From NCBI GenBank assembly GCA_019634715.1, contig JAHCAU010000007.1, forward strand, positions 154,609 to 218,608: a stretch of DNA of 64,000 nucleotides. The letters are read 5' to 3'. Both the position numbers and the translations under genes were made by a program. Positions within the stretch are counted from its first letter, which is position 1; each line of letters begins with the position of its first letter. Shown here one piece after another: positions 39,624 to 48,868 of this stretch. Origin of the DNA: Lysobacter sp. GTDB taxonomy: Bacteria; Pseudomonadota; Gammaproteobacteria; Xanthomonadales; Xanthomonadaceae. Under the pieces are notes generated by a model. That model was not told the DNA's origin. It worked only from the letters and a program-made list of their open reading frames with translations, and made no database searches.

Positions 39624-40211
39624 TCAGCGCGGCAGTTCGTCGCGCACCGTCTCGCCCTTCATGTAGGTCGTGGTCTGGGTGCGGCCTTCGGTGGTGTGCG
39701 TGATCACCGCGGTGGTCATGCGCTGGCGATCGAGTTCCACCTGCAGCGAGGTGACCTTCCCGCCTTCGCCCTGAAAGCGACCGTAGAGGCTGTCGAAGAT
39801 GTCGATGTCGCGGACCGAGACCATGTCGTAACCCGGGGTGCCCTTGCCGGCGCTCGACAACTGCACCGAACCGACCCTGCCGAGGCTGACGGTCTTGCCC
39901 TCGAGGAGCACCGCGCCCCCGTCTTCCTTGAGCTTGCCGAAGCAGTAGCGGTAGGTGATCGTCACCGGCATGGTCTTGGGCTTGCCGACCCAGCGGAAGG
40001 CGCCGTCGTAGCTGTGCGTGAAGCTCTGGTCCGCGCCGCCCACGGTGCGCATGCGCGTGGGGCCGGATTGCTGCTCGTTGAATGTGGCCTTCCAGCATTC
40101 CGAATAGGCGGGTGCGGGTGTGGTCTTGTCGCTCGACTGCGCGAATGCGGCGAGCGGGCAACTGCACAGCGCGATCATGGCCAGGGCAAGCGGGCGGGGA
40201 TTGCGGCGCAT
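39624..40211 (-). CDS. Exported hypothetical protein
   Basis: A 195-residue protein with a signal peptide (residues 1-24, ending AAFAQS). The mature part is beta-rich and polar, with two cysteines (SECWKATF and YRYCFGKL) that could pair. I recognise no domain. It ends tail to tail with the PII gene and starts 33 bases after the PAP2 stop on the same strand, so it may be cotranscribed with the PAP2 phosphatase gene. Codon usage is normal for the window. Confidence 0.72.
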   Translation of the reverse strand: MRRNPRPLALAMIALCSCPLAAFAQSSDKTTPAPAYSECWKATFNEQQSGPTRMRTVGGADQSFTHSYDGAFRWVGKPKTMPVTITYRYCFGKLKEDGGAVLLEGKTVSLGRVGSVQLSSAGKGTPGYDMVSVRDIDIFDSLYGRFQGEGGKVTSLQVELDRQRMTTAVITHTTEGRTQTTTYMKGETVRDELPR

Positions 40212-40244
40212 CCGGAGACTCCAGTCGAATCGGGTCCGCGTACT

Positions 40245-41108
40245 TTAGGGCTTGCGGTCCCGTTTGCGGGCGTCTTGTCGCACGGCCTGGTGCGCGACCC
40301 CCCGCAGATCATCCGGCATGCGCAAAATGACATGCCGCGTCCGCCTGCCTGGCGATTCCCGCTTCAGCATCGTGGACTGCAGCGCATACGCCACGCACCA
40401 GCAGATCGCCAGCGTCCACAGGTCGTGGGAGAGAAAGTGCGCGCCGCGCAATTGCTGGGCCAGGCCGAACAGCGCGCCCACGCCGAGGCCGATCGCCAGC
40501 CCGCGCCAGCGCCATGCAGGACGTACCGAGAGAAAGAAAAAGTAGAGCGCGACCCAGGCGTAGCCGCCGCTGGCGTGGCCGGCGGGAAAACACCTGCCTT
40601 GCGGCAGGTACTGCGGCCGCAGGTCGAGGAGGTCGAGATAGGGGCGCGTGCCGCCGAGGCCGTCGATGTCCCAGGGGCAATCCATGTTCGACCATGACTT
40701 CAGCCACGACACCAGCAGCGTCGACACCAGGACCGACAGCAGCAGGTGGGCGAGCGGGCGCTGCAGCGCGGATGCGCGCAGACGGGCGAAGAGCCAGGCG
40801 GCTAGCGCGGCCAGCCACGCCGCGATGCTGAGGGCGTGGCCGCCGCGATGGATGACGGCTTCGGTGAGCATCGCTTCGCGCAGCAGCCAGCGGTAGCCCT
40901 CCCAGGCGAAGAGCGCGCGGGACAGGTGCCAGTCGACGCCCAGTGCGGCGAGCGTGGACACCGTCAGGCACCAGGCCAGCAGCGGCAGCCACAGATGGGT
41001 CCAGGCGAACCAGCCGGCAGCGTCGATCGCGAACGCACGCGGGACGGGCTTCGGCAGCGCGGTGCCGCCACGGACGAGTCGCGCGCTGCGCGGAAGCTTG
41101 CGGATCAT
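40245..41108 (-). CDS. PAP2-family membrane phosphatase
   Basis: A 287-residue membrane protein with about six helices and a PAP2 active site: LKSWSNMDCPWD in place of the usual K-x6-R-P motif, CFPAGHASGGYA for motif 2, and GAHFLSHDLWT for motif 3 with the catalytic His. The K-x6-C-P-W-D variant of motif 1 marks a distinct PAP2 subgroup of uncertain substrate, perhaps lipid phosphates or undecaprenyl pyrophosphate. The start MIRKLPRSAR gives a basic cytoplasmic N-terminus. Confidence 0.87.
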   Translation of the reverse strand: MIRKLPRSARLVRGGTALPKPVPRAFAIDAAGWFAWTHLWLPLLAWCLTVSTLAALGVDWHLSRALFAWEGYRWLLREAMLTEAVIHRGGHALSIAAWLAALAAWLFARLRASALQRPLAHLLLSVLVSTLLVSWLKSWSNMDCPWDIDGLGGTRPYLDLLDLRPQYLPQGRCFPAGHASGGYAWVALYFFFLSVRPAWRWRGLAIGLGVGALFGLAQQLRGAHFLSHDLWTLAICWCVAYALQSTMLKRESPGRRTRHVILRMPDDLRGVAHQAVRQDARKRDRKP

Positions 41109-41205
41109 CGATTCGGTTTGGTGGAGATCGCGTCGTTGTAGCCCGCGCGCCTTAAGCCAGCATGATGCCGATGTTCGGAAACCGTTGTGTCGCGCTGCAA
41201 TGCGA

Positions 41206-41229
41206 ACGGGCCGCATCGCTGCGGCCCGT
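41206..41229 (-). terminator. Hairpin terminator downstream of speE
   Basis: A perfect 9-bp stem (ACGGGCCGC/GCGGCCCGT) with a 6-base loop, 27 bases beyond the speE stop on the minus strand and before the PAP2 gene. Confidence 0.65.
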
Positions 41230-41255
41230 GTCGTCTGCATCGATGTCGACCGCGA

Positions 41256-42104
41256 TCAGTCGCCCAGCACATCCGCCACGAACGGCGGCGACACCAGCAC
41301 GCCGCGGTGCAGGTCCGGGGTGTAGTACTTCGTCTTGAACGCCTTCGCGCGGGCGTCGGCTTCCCGGAAATCGAAGTCCTCGCCCTTGCGCGCCAGGGTG
41401 ACGCTCCACCAGCCGGTGGGATAGCACGGCTGCGGGAACGGCAGGGTCTTGAAGGTGGTGAAGCCGGCCTTGCCCATCTCGTCGCGCATCGCCTGGATCA
41501 GCGCCAGCTGCATCAGCGGCGATTCCGACTGCTGGATCAGGATGCCGTCGTCCTTCAGCGCGCGGAAGCAGCTGGCGTAGAAGGCCTTGTTGAACAGGCC
41601 TTCGGCCGGGCCGACCGGGTCTGTCGAGTCGACGATGACGATGTCCAGGCTGCCGGGCGCCACGTTCTGCATGTAGGCGATGCCGTCGTCGAACATCAGC
41701 TCGGCGCGCGGGTCGTCGTTGGCGTCGCACAGTTCCGGGAACCACTTCTCGGCCATGCGCGTGACCTGCTCGTCGATGTCGCACTGCACGGCCTTCTTCA
41801 CGCCCGGGTGCTTGAGCACTTCGCGCAGGGTGCCGCAGTCGCCGCCGCCGATGATGACGACGTGCTCCGGGTTCGCATGGGTGAACAGCGCCGGGTGCGA
41901 GATCATCTCGTGGTACAGGAAGTTGTCGCGGGCGGTGAGCATCATCGCGCCGTCGATGAGCATCAGGTTGCCCCAGTCGGTGCTCTCGTAGATCTCGATC
42001 TTCTGGAACGGCGACTGCACCTCGTCGAGCTTGCGGGTGATGCGGTAGCCGATGGCCGAGCCGGTGGGCTCGAACTGCTCGAAATGCCAGGAAGTCTCGG
42101 TCAT
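41256..42104 (-). CDS. speE: Spermidine synthase
   Basis: Aminopropyltransferase making spermidine from putrescine and decarboxylated S-adenosylmethionine. The 282-residue protein has MLTARDNFLYHEMISH, the SAM-binding VVIIGGGDCGTLREVLKH, DIDEQV and VDSTDPVGPAEGLF, all typical of SpeE. The start at MTETSWHFEQF fits the family. Transcribed divergently from the M48 peptidase gene, 98 bases apart. It works with the arginine decarboxylase about 2 kb away to supply polyamines. Confidence 0.96.
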   Translation of the reverse strand: MTETSWHFEQFEPTGSAIGYRITRKLDEVQSPFQKIEIYESTDWGNLMLIDGAMMLTARDNFLYHEMISHPALFTHANPEHVVIIGGGDCGTLREVLKHPGVKKAVQCDIDEQVTRMAEKWFPELCDANDDPRAELMFDDGIAYMQNVAPGSLDIVIVDSTDPVGPAEGLFNKAFYASCFRALKDDGILIQQSESPLMQLALIQAMRDEMGKAGFTTFKTLPFPQPCYPTGWWSVTLARKGEDFDFREADARAKAFKTKYYTPDLHRGVLVSPPFVADVLGD

Positions 42105-42202
42105 GGCGCGGGGCCCGGGAGGTTGGAAGGGGGCGGCATTGTACCTAAGCCGACCAGGCGCTTCCGTTACGATGCCCGCCGGGACAGGGCCTGGAGACCG
42201 GA

Positions 42203-44065
42203 ATGCGCGAGACCGCCGACGAACGACGACGCAAGGCGCGGGTGGTGCGGCTGGAGGCCGAGTCCCGGGAAGCGCCGGCCGCCTATCGCCGCCGGGTGGC
42301 CCTGCTTGCTGCCCTCGGCTATGGGGTGCTCGGCGGGCTGGCACTGCTGGGCCTGGGTCTGCCGCTGCTGGCGATCGGCGCGATGTTCGTCACCGGGCGG
42401 GAATGGGACGTGCAGGCCGTCGTGGCGACCCTCCTGCTGCTGATGCTGGGCGCGGGCGTGCTGCGCGCGCTGTGGGTGCCGGTGGCACCGCCACCCGGCT
42501 ATGCGCTCTGGGCCGATCACGTGCCGGAACTGGCGGCCGAGATCGAGCGCCTGCGCCGCGAGGCCGGCGCACCGCCGCTGGACGGCGTGGTGATCGACAG
42601 CGAACTGAACGCGGCCGCCGTGACCTGTCCGCGCATGTTCGGGCTGCTGGGCGAGCGCCGCTACCTGGTGCTGGGTCTGCCGCTGCTGCGCCTTCTCGAC
42701 CGCGACGAGCTGCTGGCGGTGATCGCCCACGAATTCGGCCATTTCCGCAGCGGCAACGGCCGCTTCATGGCCTGGATCTACCGCCTGCGCCTGCGCTGGT
42801 GGCGCATGGCTGAAGCGGTGGCGACCAGCGGCCTGCTGTCGCCGCTGCTGCTGTCGCGCTTCTTCGCCTGGTACGCGCCGCATTTCGATGCCGTGAGCTT
42901 CGTGCTGGCGCGCGAGGATGAGTTCGAGGCCGATGCGGTGGCGCGGCGACTGGTCGGCCACGCGCCGCTGGCCTCCGGCCTGATCCGGCTGGAGCACGCC
43001 TCGGCCTGGCTCGACAAGCGGCTTCTGCGGCCGATGGCCGATCGCGTGCGCGCGCAGCCGAAGCCGCCGCTGTCGATCAGCGCCGAGCAGGCGCGGCTGC
43101 TGCGCGAACTGCCGCCGCTGGACGTGGCCCGGGTGATCGCCGCGGCCGAACGCGAGCACGACGCCGACGATACCCACCCGATCCTGTCGAAACGGCTCGC
43201 GGCCGGCGCCGGTGCGCCCGCGGTCGTGGGGTCGGGCACGCCGGCCGCGCAGTTGTTCGATCCGCCGCTGCTGGCCGAGATCGAACGCACCGTCGACACC
43301 CAGTGGCGCGAGCAGTTGCAGGCACGCTGGGCCGAAGCGCACGCCGCCGCCGAACCCGAGCGCCAGCGCCTGGCCGAGCTGGAGCGCGACGGCGGGCCGG
43401 CCGAGGCCGACCTGCTCGCCCATGCCCGGCTGTGCGAGACCCTGCGCCCCGAACAGGACCCCCTGCGCCTGTACCAGCAGGTGCTGGCGCGCCTGCCGGA
43501 CAACCCGTCGGCGCTGTTCCGGGCCGGCGTGCTGCGGGTGGAGGCCGGCGAAATGGATGGCGTCGTGCTGCTGGAGCGGGCGATGACCCTCGATGCCGGG
43601 GCGATCGTCCCGGTGTTAGAACGCCTCGACGCCTGGCGTCGCGATGCCACCGTCGCACCGGACCTGACCAAGGCCCTGGAACGGCTGCGCGAGGCCTTCG
43701 CCGCGCAGGCCGTCTCGCTGCAGGCCCGCGACGGCGTGGACGAGGACGACGAGCTGGTCGCCCACGACCTGGACGCCGAGGGGCTGCTGGCCCTGTCCGG
43801 CAGCCTGCGCGCGATCCCGCAGGTCGCCGAGGCCTGGCTGGTGCGCAAGCGCCTGGACCTGCCCGGCGAGGCCGCGCACTACACCTTGCTGGTGGCCTGG
43901 CGTGGCTCGGTCGCCAGCGAGGCGGCCGGGCTCAAGCGCCTGGTCGCGGCCCTGCGCCTGCCCGGCAGCGTGACCGTGTTCGGCGATGGCGACTCGGCCC
44001 GGCGCGCGCTGGCCCGGCGGGTCCGGGCGGTCTGCGGGGCGCCGGTCTACCGGCGGGGGCGCTGA
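42203..44065 (+). CDS. M48-family membrane metallopeptidase
   Basis: A 620-residue membrane-bound zinc peptidase of the HtpX/Ste24-like M48 family. Two N-terminal helices (about 33-57 and 75-95) precede the catalytic segment VIAHEFGHFRSG with the HExxH motif, and a downstream Glu ligand lies in REDEFEADAVARRLVG. The C-terminal half is long, helical, and may include tetratricopeptide-like repeats (LYQQVLARLPDNPSALFRAG). A role in membrane-protein quality control is inferred from the family. Preceded by GGAG. It sits between speE and speA but has no evident tie to polyamines. Confidence 0.88.
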   Translation: MRETADERRRKARVVRLEAESREAPAAYRRRVALLAALGYGVLGGLALLGLGLPLLAIGAMFVTGREWDVQAVVATLLLLMLGAGVLRALWVPVAPPPGYALWADHVPELAAEIERLRREAGAPPLDGVVIDSELNAAAVTCPRMFGLLGERRYLVLGLPLLRLLDRDELLAVIAHEFGHFRSGNGRFMAWIYRLRLRWWRMAEAVATSGLLSPLLLSRFFAWYAPHFDAVSFVLAREDEFEADAVARRLVGHAPLASGLIRLEHASAWLDKRLLRPMADRVRAQPKPPLSISAEQARLLRELPPLDVARVIAAAEREHDADDTHPILSKRLAAGAGAPAVVGSGTPAAQLFDPPLLAEIERTVDTQWREQLQARWAEAHAAAEPERQRLAELERDGGPAEADLLAHARLCETLRPEQDPLRLYQQVLARLPDNPSALFRAGVLRVEAGEMDGVVLLERAMTLDAGAIVPVLERLDAWRRDATVAPDLTKALERLREAFAAQAVSLQARDGVDEDDELVAHDLDAEGLLALSGSLRAIPQVAEAWLVRKRLDLPGEAAHYTLLVAWRGSVASEAAGLKRLVAALRLPGSVTVFGDGDSARRALARRVRAVCGAPVYRRGR

Positions 44066-44139
44066 CGCGGCGGGCGACACGGTGACGGCGGGCCGCAGGC
44101 CATACAATGCACGCCCCCCTGCCGTCCGGAAGCACGCCC

Positions 44140-46029
44140 ATGACCGCCTGGTCGATCGACCAAGCCCGCAAGACCTACTCGATCCCGCACTGGGCCGAGG
44201 GGTATTTCGACATCGACGCACGCGGCCGCATCGTCGTGCATCCGCGCGGCGCGCAGGCGCCAGGCGTGGCCTTGCCGGAGGTGGTCGACGCAGCCTTGTC
44301 GAGCGGTGCGAAACTTCCCCTTCTCGTGCGCTTCCCGCAGATCCTCGGCGACCGCCTGGGCAAGCTGCAGGCCGCGTTCGCGCAGGCGCAGCAGGATTTC
44401 GACTACACCGGCGGCTACACCGCCGTGTACCCGATCAAGGTCAACCAGCACGCCGGCGTGGCCGGCACGCTCGCCTCGCACGCGGGCGAGGGCTTCGGCC
44501 TGGAGGCCGGCAGCAAGCCCGAACTCATGGCGGTGCTCGCGCTCAGCCGCACCGGAGGCCTGGTCGTCTGCAACGGCTACAAGGACCGCGAATACATCCG
44601 CCTGGCGCTGATCGGTCGCAAGCTCGGCATGCAGACCTTCATCGTGGTCGAGAAGCCGTCCGAACTGCCGCTCATCATGGAAGAAGCCAGGGCGCTCGGC
44701 GTCGTGCCCGGCCTCGGCGTGCGCATGCGCCTGGCCTCGCTGGGCGCCGGCAAATGGCAGAACAGCGGCGGCGACAAGGCCAAGTTCGGCCTGTCGCCGC
44801 GCCAGGTGCTGGACCTGTGGAAGACCCTGCGCGACGCCGGCATGGGCGACTGCCTGGGCCTGCTGCACTTCCACATGGGTTCGCAGATCAGCAACGTCCG
44901 CGACATCGCCAACGGCATGCGCGAAGCGACGCGCTACTTCGTCGAGCTGTCGAAGCTCGGCGCGAAGATCAGCCATGTCGACGTCGGCGGCGGCCTGGGC
45001 ATCGACTACGAAGGCACGCGCTCGCGCAGCTACTGCTCGATCAACTACGGCATCCACCAGTACGCCTCGAGCATCGTCCAGCCGATCGCCGAGGCCTGCG
45101 AGCAGTACGGTTTCCCGCCGCCGCGCCTGGTCACCGAATGCGGCCGCGCGATGACCGCGCACCACGCCATGCTGGTCACCAACGTGTCCGAGGTCGAGCG
45201 CGCACCGGAAGGCCGCGTGCCGCCGGCGCACGACGACGAAGCCGCGGTGATCCGCCACCTGCGCGAGATACACGCCGAGATCGAGACCCGCCCGGCGGTC
45301 GAGCTTTTCCACGAAGCGCAGCACCACCACAGCGAAGGCCTGTCGCTTTATGCGCTGGGCCAGATCGACCTGGTCGCGCGCGCGCGGCTCGACGACCTGT
45401 TCTACGCCATCGCCCACGCGGTGCGCGCACGCCTGACCTACGACGAGAAGAGTCATCGCGACCTGCTCGACGAACTCAACGAGCGTCTGGTCGACAAGTA
45501 CTTCGTCAACTTCAGCCTGTTCGAGTCGATGCCCGACGTGTGGGCGATCGACCAGGTGTTCCCGATCACCCCGATCGAGCGCCTGGACGAGCGGCCGGAG
45601 CGTCGCGGCGTGATCGCCGACCTCACCTGCGATTCCGACGGCAAGATCGACACCTACGTCGAGAACGAAGACCTGGACAGCTCGCTGCCGCTGCATGCGC
45701 CGCGCCCCGGCGAGCGCTATCGCATCGGCTTCTTCCTCGTCGGCGCGTACCAGGAAATCCTCGGCGACATCCACAACCTGTTCGGCGACACCGACGCGGT
45801 GGAAGTGCGCTGCGACGACGAGGGCTTCCGCATCGTCCAGCAGCGTCGCGGCGACACCACCGACGTGATGCTGGACTACGTCGGCTACAAGCTCGACGAC
45901 CTGCGCCGCATCTACCGCGCCAAGGTCGGTGCCGCCGACCTGACCAAGAGCGAGGCCGCGCGCCTCAACGAGGCGCTGGAGAATGGCCTGACCGCGTACA
46001 CCTACCTGAGCGACGAACCGCTGGCGTGA
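44140..46029 (+). CDS. speA: Biosynthetic arginine decarboxylase
   Basis: PLP enzyme decarboxylating arginine to agmatine, first step of one putrescine route. The 629-residue length and motifs match SpeA: WSIDQARKTYSIPHWAEGYF at the N-terminus, PLP lysine K100 in AVYPIKVNQH, GLEAGSKPELMA, HFHMGSQISN and DVGGGLGIDYEG. An ATG 11 codons earlier exists, but GGAAG upstream of 44140 and the family N-terminus favour this start. Agmatine deiminase or ureohydrolase genes are not in the window. Confidence 0.97.
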   Translation: MTAWSIDQARKTYSIPHWAEGYFDIDARGRIVVHPRGAQAPGVALPEVVDAALSSGAKLPLLVRFPQILGDRLGKLQAAFAQAQQDFDYTGGYTAVYPIKVNQHAGVAGTLASHAGEGFGLEAGSKPELMAVLALSRTGGLVVCNGYKDREYIRLALIGRKLGMQTFIVVEKPSELPLIMEEARALGVVPGLGVRMRLASLGAGKWQNSGGDKAKFGLSPRQVLDLWKTLRDAGMGDCLGLLHFHMGSQISNVRDIANGMREATRYFVELSKLGAKISHVDVGGGLGIDYEGTRSRSYCSINYGIHQYASSIVQPIAEACEQYGFPPPRLVTECGRAMTAHHAMLVTNVSEVERAPEGRVPPAHDDEAAVIRHLREIHAEIETRPAVELFHEAQHHHSEGLSLYALGQIDLVARARLDDLFYAIAHAVRARLTYDEKSHRDLLDELNERLVDKYFVNFSLFESMPDVWAIDQVFPITPIERLDERPERRGVIADLTCDSDGKIDTYVENEDLDSSLPLHAPRPGERYRIGFFLVGAYQEILGDIHNLFGDTDAVEVRCDDEGFRIVQQRRGDTTDVMLDYVGYKLDDLRRIYRAKVGAADLTKSEAARLNEALENGLTAYTYLSDEPLA

Positions 46030-46103
46030 GTCGCCGCCAGCGTACGCGTCACCGGCGTCACGGCCCGTTTCGCCGATCGCGTGGCGCATAGAATTCCTGC
46101 ATC

Positions 46104-46126
46104 GCGGGCGACCTTCCGTCGCCCGC
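46104..46126 (+). terminator. Hairpin between speA and the acyltransferase gene
   Basis: A perfect 9-bp stem GCGGGCGAC/GTCGCCCGC with a 5-base loop, about 75 bases after the speA stop and 19 bases before the next start codon. It may terminate speA or form a leader structure for the acyltransferase. Confidence 0.5.
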
Positions 46127-46145
46127 ATCGCGCCAGCAGGCCCCC

Positions 46146-47261
46146 ATGCGTCTTCCCGGTCTCGATTCGCTCCGCGCCGTCGCCGTGGTCTGGACGATGC
46201 TGTTCCATTCGTTCCTCGTCGGCGGCCTGGGCGAGGACTGGGCCTGGCTGCAGCGCTACGGCTGGATGGGCGTCGACCTGTTCTTCGTGCTCAGCGGTTT
46301 CCTGATCGGTTCGCAGGTGCTGGCGCCGCTGGCGCGTGGCGAGCGTTTTTCCTTCGGCGATTTCTGGCTGCGTCGCGCCTGCCGCATCCTGCCCGCATTC
46401 TGGACCGTGCTCGCGGTGTACCTGCTGTGGCCGGAGTTCCGCGAAGCGCGGGGCATGGAACCCTGGTGGAAGTTCGCCTTCTTCTTCGTGAACGTGTCCA
46501 TCGACTACGGCGCCAACGCCGCCTTTTCCCATGCGTGGTCGCTGTGCGTGGAGGAACATTTCTATCTGCTGTTTCCGATCCTCGCGATCGGCTTCGCGCG
46601 CCTGCGTTCGGGCGCGGCGCTGGCGGTGTTCTGCATCGCGCTGGTGCTTGGCGGCATCGCGCTGCGCAGCGCGATCTGGCTGCACTTCGACGCGCTGGCG
46701 CCGGGCTACAACTGGTTCGTCGAAGAGATCTACTACCCGACCTGGAACCGCCTCGATGGCCTGCTCGCCGGCGTGCTGCTGGCGGTGTGGAAGACCTGTC
46801 GCGCCGATGCGTGGAACCGTATCGCCGCGCGCGCCAATCTGGTGCTCGTCGCCGGCCTCGCGACGATGGCGCTGAGCTTCTGGCTGTTCCGCGAACGCAC
46901 CGGCTTGCTCGGCAACAGCATCGGCTGGCCGGTGCTGTCCGCCGGGCTGGCGATGCTGGTGTTCGCCGGCGCGCAAGCCGGCAGCTGGATCGGCCGTCGC
47001 GCCTTTCCCGGCGCGGCGTGGCTGGCCGCGGTGTCGTACAGCCTGTATCTCGTGCATAAACCGGTGTACGGCCTGGTCGAAGAGCACCTGGGCGCCGTGC
47101 TGGGCCGCATCGGCAACGGTTACATCGTCTTCGTCATCTACGGCCTGGCCTCGCTGGTCGCGGCGGCGCTGCTGTACTACGCGGTGGAGCGTCCGGGCTT
47201 GCGGCTGCGCGTGCACTGCCAGACACGGTGGATGCGCAGGGCCACGGTCCAGGCGCACTGA
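46146..47261 (+). CDS. Acyltransferase-3 family (OafA/YrhL-like) membrane protein
   Basis: A 371-residue integral membrane O-acyltransferase with about ten helices. Motifs are LPGLDSLRAVAVVWTMLFHS with the catalytic His, GVDLFFVLSGFLIGSQVL, an RRACRILPAFW arginine motif, and CVEEHFYLLFPILA. These enzymes acetylate or acylate surface polysaccharides or other exported glycans; the acceptor is not readable from the sequence or its neighbours. Transcribed alone. Confidence 0.93.
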   Translation: MRLPGLDSLRAVAVVWTMLFHSFLVGGLGEDWAWLQRYGWMGVDLFFVLSGFLIGSQVLAPLARGERFSFGDFWLRRACRILPAFWTVLAVYLLWPEFREARGMEPWWKFAFFFVNVSIDYGANAAFSHAWSLCVEEHFYLLFPILAIGFARLRSGAALAVFCIALVLGGIALRSAIWLHFDALAPGYNWFVEEIYYPTWNRLDGLLAGVLLAVWKTCRADAWNRIAARANLVLVAGLATMALSFWLFRERTGLLGNSIGWPVLSAGLAMLVFAGAQAGSWIGRRAFPGAAWLAAVSYSLYLVHKPVYGLVEEHLGAVLGRIGNGYIVFVIYGLASLVAAALLYYAVERPGLRLRVHCQTRWMRRATVQAH

Positions 47262-47291
47262 GGAATCGGTGCGCCGGGACGCGTGCCGGCC

Positions 47292-47687
47292 TCACTCCGC
47301 TGCGGCCTGTCCATCCTTCCGCACGGCGTCGCGCAGCATCGCCACCTGCAGTTCGACGCGCTTGAGCTCGCGCAGGCCGCGGTTGCTTTCCATGCGTGCG
47401 CCGAGGAAGGACTTCGCGATCGCCGTGTACTGGAACAGCACGATCGCCAGCGTGGCGAACTTCACCGCGACCAGCAGGTCGTCGGCCGTCCACGTCCGCC
47501 AGAACGCATAGGCGAATCCGGCGAAGGCGGCGAGCGAGGTCAGGTAGGTCAGCCAGACCACGCCGCCCTGTGCGCCGCGGAACAGGCCGAACGCCTGGGT
47601 GAAGTAGCCGGGCTCGGCGTGGCGCGCCAGCAGTTCGCGGTCTTCGGCGGACAGGGCGCGTTCGATCATGTCATCGGTCTTGCTCAT
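47292..47687 (-). CDS. DUF6768-family membrane protein, partner of the ECF sigma factor
   Basis: A 131-residue protein with two membrane helices (about residues 43-63 and 71-91) between a charged N-terminus (TDDMIERALSAEDREL) and a charged C-terminal coiled coil (NRGLRELKRVELQVAML). Its start lies 17 bases inside the end of the sigma-factor gene, an overlap expected of a regulator pair. DUF6768 proteins commonly follow ECF sigma genes; a role as an unconventional anti-sigma factor or target is inferred only. Confidence 0.8.
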   Translation of the reverse strand: MSKTDDMIERALSAEDRELLARHAEPGYFTQAFGLFRGAQGGVVWLTYLTSLAAFAGFAYAFWRTWTADDLLVAVKFATLAIVLFQYTAIAKSFLGARMESNRGLRELKRVELQVAMLRDAVRKDGQAAAE

Positions 47688-48246
47688 GGGAGTCTCCTTC
47701 CAGTCGTGCGCGGATCTTGCGGCGCGCGTGCATCAGCCGGGTCTTGACCGTTCCCGGAGGTACATCGAGGGCGATGGCGATTTCCGCCACACTCAGGTCT
47801 TCGAGATGGAACAGCGACAGCGCCGCGCGCTGTGCGGGCGGCAGCGTCGCCATGGCCGCCTGCACGCGGGTGAAGTCGATGTCGCGCGCCATGGCATCGG
47901 CGGCCGCGGCATCGTCGCTGTCGTACGGGGTGTCGGCGATGTCGAGCAGGTCCGCATGCGCCTGTTCGGCCGCAGTCCAGCTGCGCTGGCAGCGACGGGT
48001 GACGATGCGGAACGCCCAGGCGGGAAAGGCCACGACATCGTCCAGCCGGCGCAGGCCTTTCCAGATGTCGACCCAGGCGTCCTGCACCCGATCCGCCGCG
48101 CGGTCGGCGTGCCCGGTCAGCCGCCAGGCATGGCGCAGCAGCCGCGGCTGCCAGCGCACGACCAGCCGCTCCCAGGCCGCGCGGTCCCCGGCCTGCGCCG
48201 AGGCGACGAGGTATTCGTCGTAGATCCGCTCGCTGTCGCGCTGCAC
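47671..48246 (-). CDS. ECF-type RNA polymerase sigma factor
   Basis: A 191-residue sigma-70 family extracytoplasmic-function factor. Region 2 is WERLVVRWQPRLLRHAWRLT with DRVQDAWVDIWKGL, and region 4 is LPPAQRAALSLFHLEDLSVA followed by the helix-turn-helix EIAIALDVPPGTVKTRLMHA. It begins with GTG preceded by GGGAG. No classical zinc-binding anti-sigma gene adjoins; the overlapping DUF6768 gene takes that place. The stimulus and regulon are unknown. Confidence 0.92.
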   Translation of the reverse strand: MQRDSERIYDEYLVASAQAGDRAAWERLVVRWQPRLLRHAWRLTGHADRAADRVQDAWVDIWKGLRRLDDVVAFPAWAFRIVTRRCQRSWTAAEQAHADLLDIADTPYDSDDAAAADAMARDIDFTRVQAAMATLPPAQRAALSLFHLEDLSVAEIAIALDVPPGTVKTRLMHARRKIRARLEGDSHEQDR

Positions 48247-48367
48247 GTGGCCGCTCCCGTTCGTTTCGTTCCACTCTGCAAGAGAGGTGGCGCCAGGCGG
48301 GCGATCGGTTCAATCCCCCCGGATCACGCACCGTGAGGGATGCGCGGTCGCGCTTCGACCGGTCGGT

Positions 48368-48868
48368 TCAGCGAGCCCCGTCGCGCGGCGTCGCCGGTGA
48401 CGCCGCCGGAGCCTTCGTCGCGCCGCGCCACGGCGCGGCGACCATCAGCACGCCGGCCATCATCAGGATCGCACCGGCGATGCGCACCGCGTCGGCCTTG
48501 CGTGCCGCCTGCAGCACGCCGAAGTGGTCGAGCAGCAACGACGCGGTCACCTGCCCGAGGATGGCGAGGCAGACGAGCGACGCGGCGCCGAGTCGCGGCA
48601 TCAGCAGGGTGAAGCAGGCGACATAGATGGCGCCGAACACGCCGCCTGCCCAGATCCATGGCGGAAAGCGTGCGGCCTCGCCCAGGGACGCGGGCGCGCG
48701 GCTCAGCAGCAGCCAGGCACCGAGCAGCACCGTGCCGACGAGGAAGGAGGCGAAGGCGGCCTGGATCGGGCCGCCGATCTGGCCACCGAGGCGCGCGTTG
48801 ATCAGGCCCTGCAGCGGCAGCACCGCGCCGATCAGCACCGCCATCAGCGCGGGCATCAGCAGCTTCAT
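48368..48868 (-). CDS. YdcZ-like DMT-family transporter
   Basis: A 166-residue membrane protein with five hydrophobic segments, the half-size (DUF606/YdcZ) branch of the drug/metabolite transporters. The segment GAVLPLQGLINARLGGQIGG and a C-terminal GAILMMAGVLMV helix are typical. Half-size members probably work as dimers. Substrate unknown. Its ATG overlaps the stop of the upstream YdfG-like reductase gene by four bases, so both are cotranscribed. Confidence 0.85.
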   Translation of the reverse strand: MKLLMPALMAVLIGAVLPLQGLINARLGGQIGGPIQAAFASFLVGTVLLGAWLLLSRAPASLGEAARFPPWIWAGGVFGAIYVACFTLLMPRLGAASLVCLAILGQVTASLLLDHFGVLQAARKADAVRIAGAILMMAGVLMVAAPWRGATKAPAASPATPRDGAR

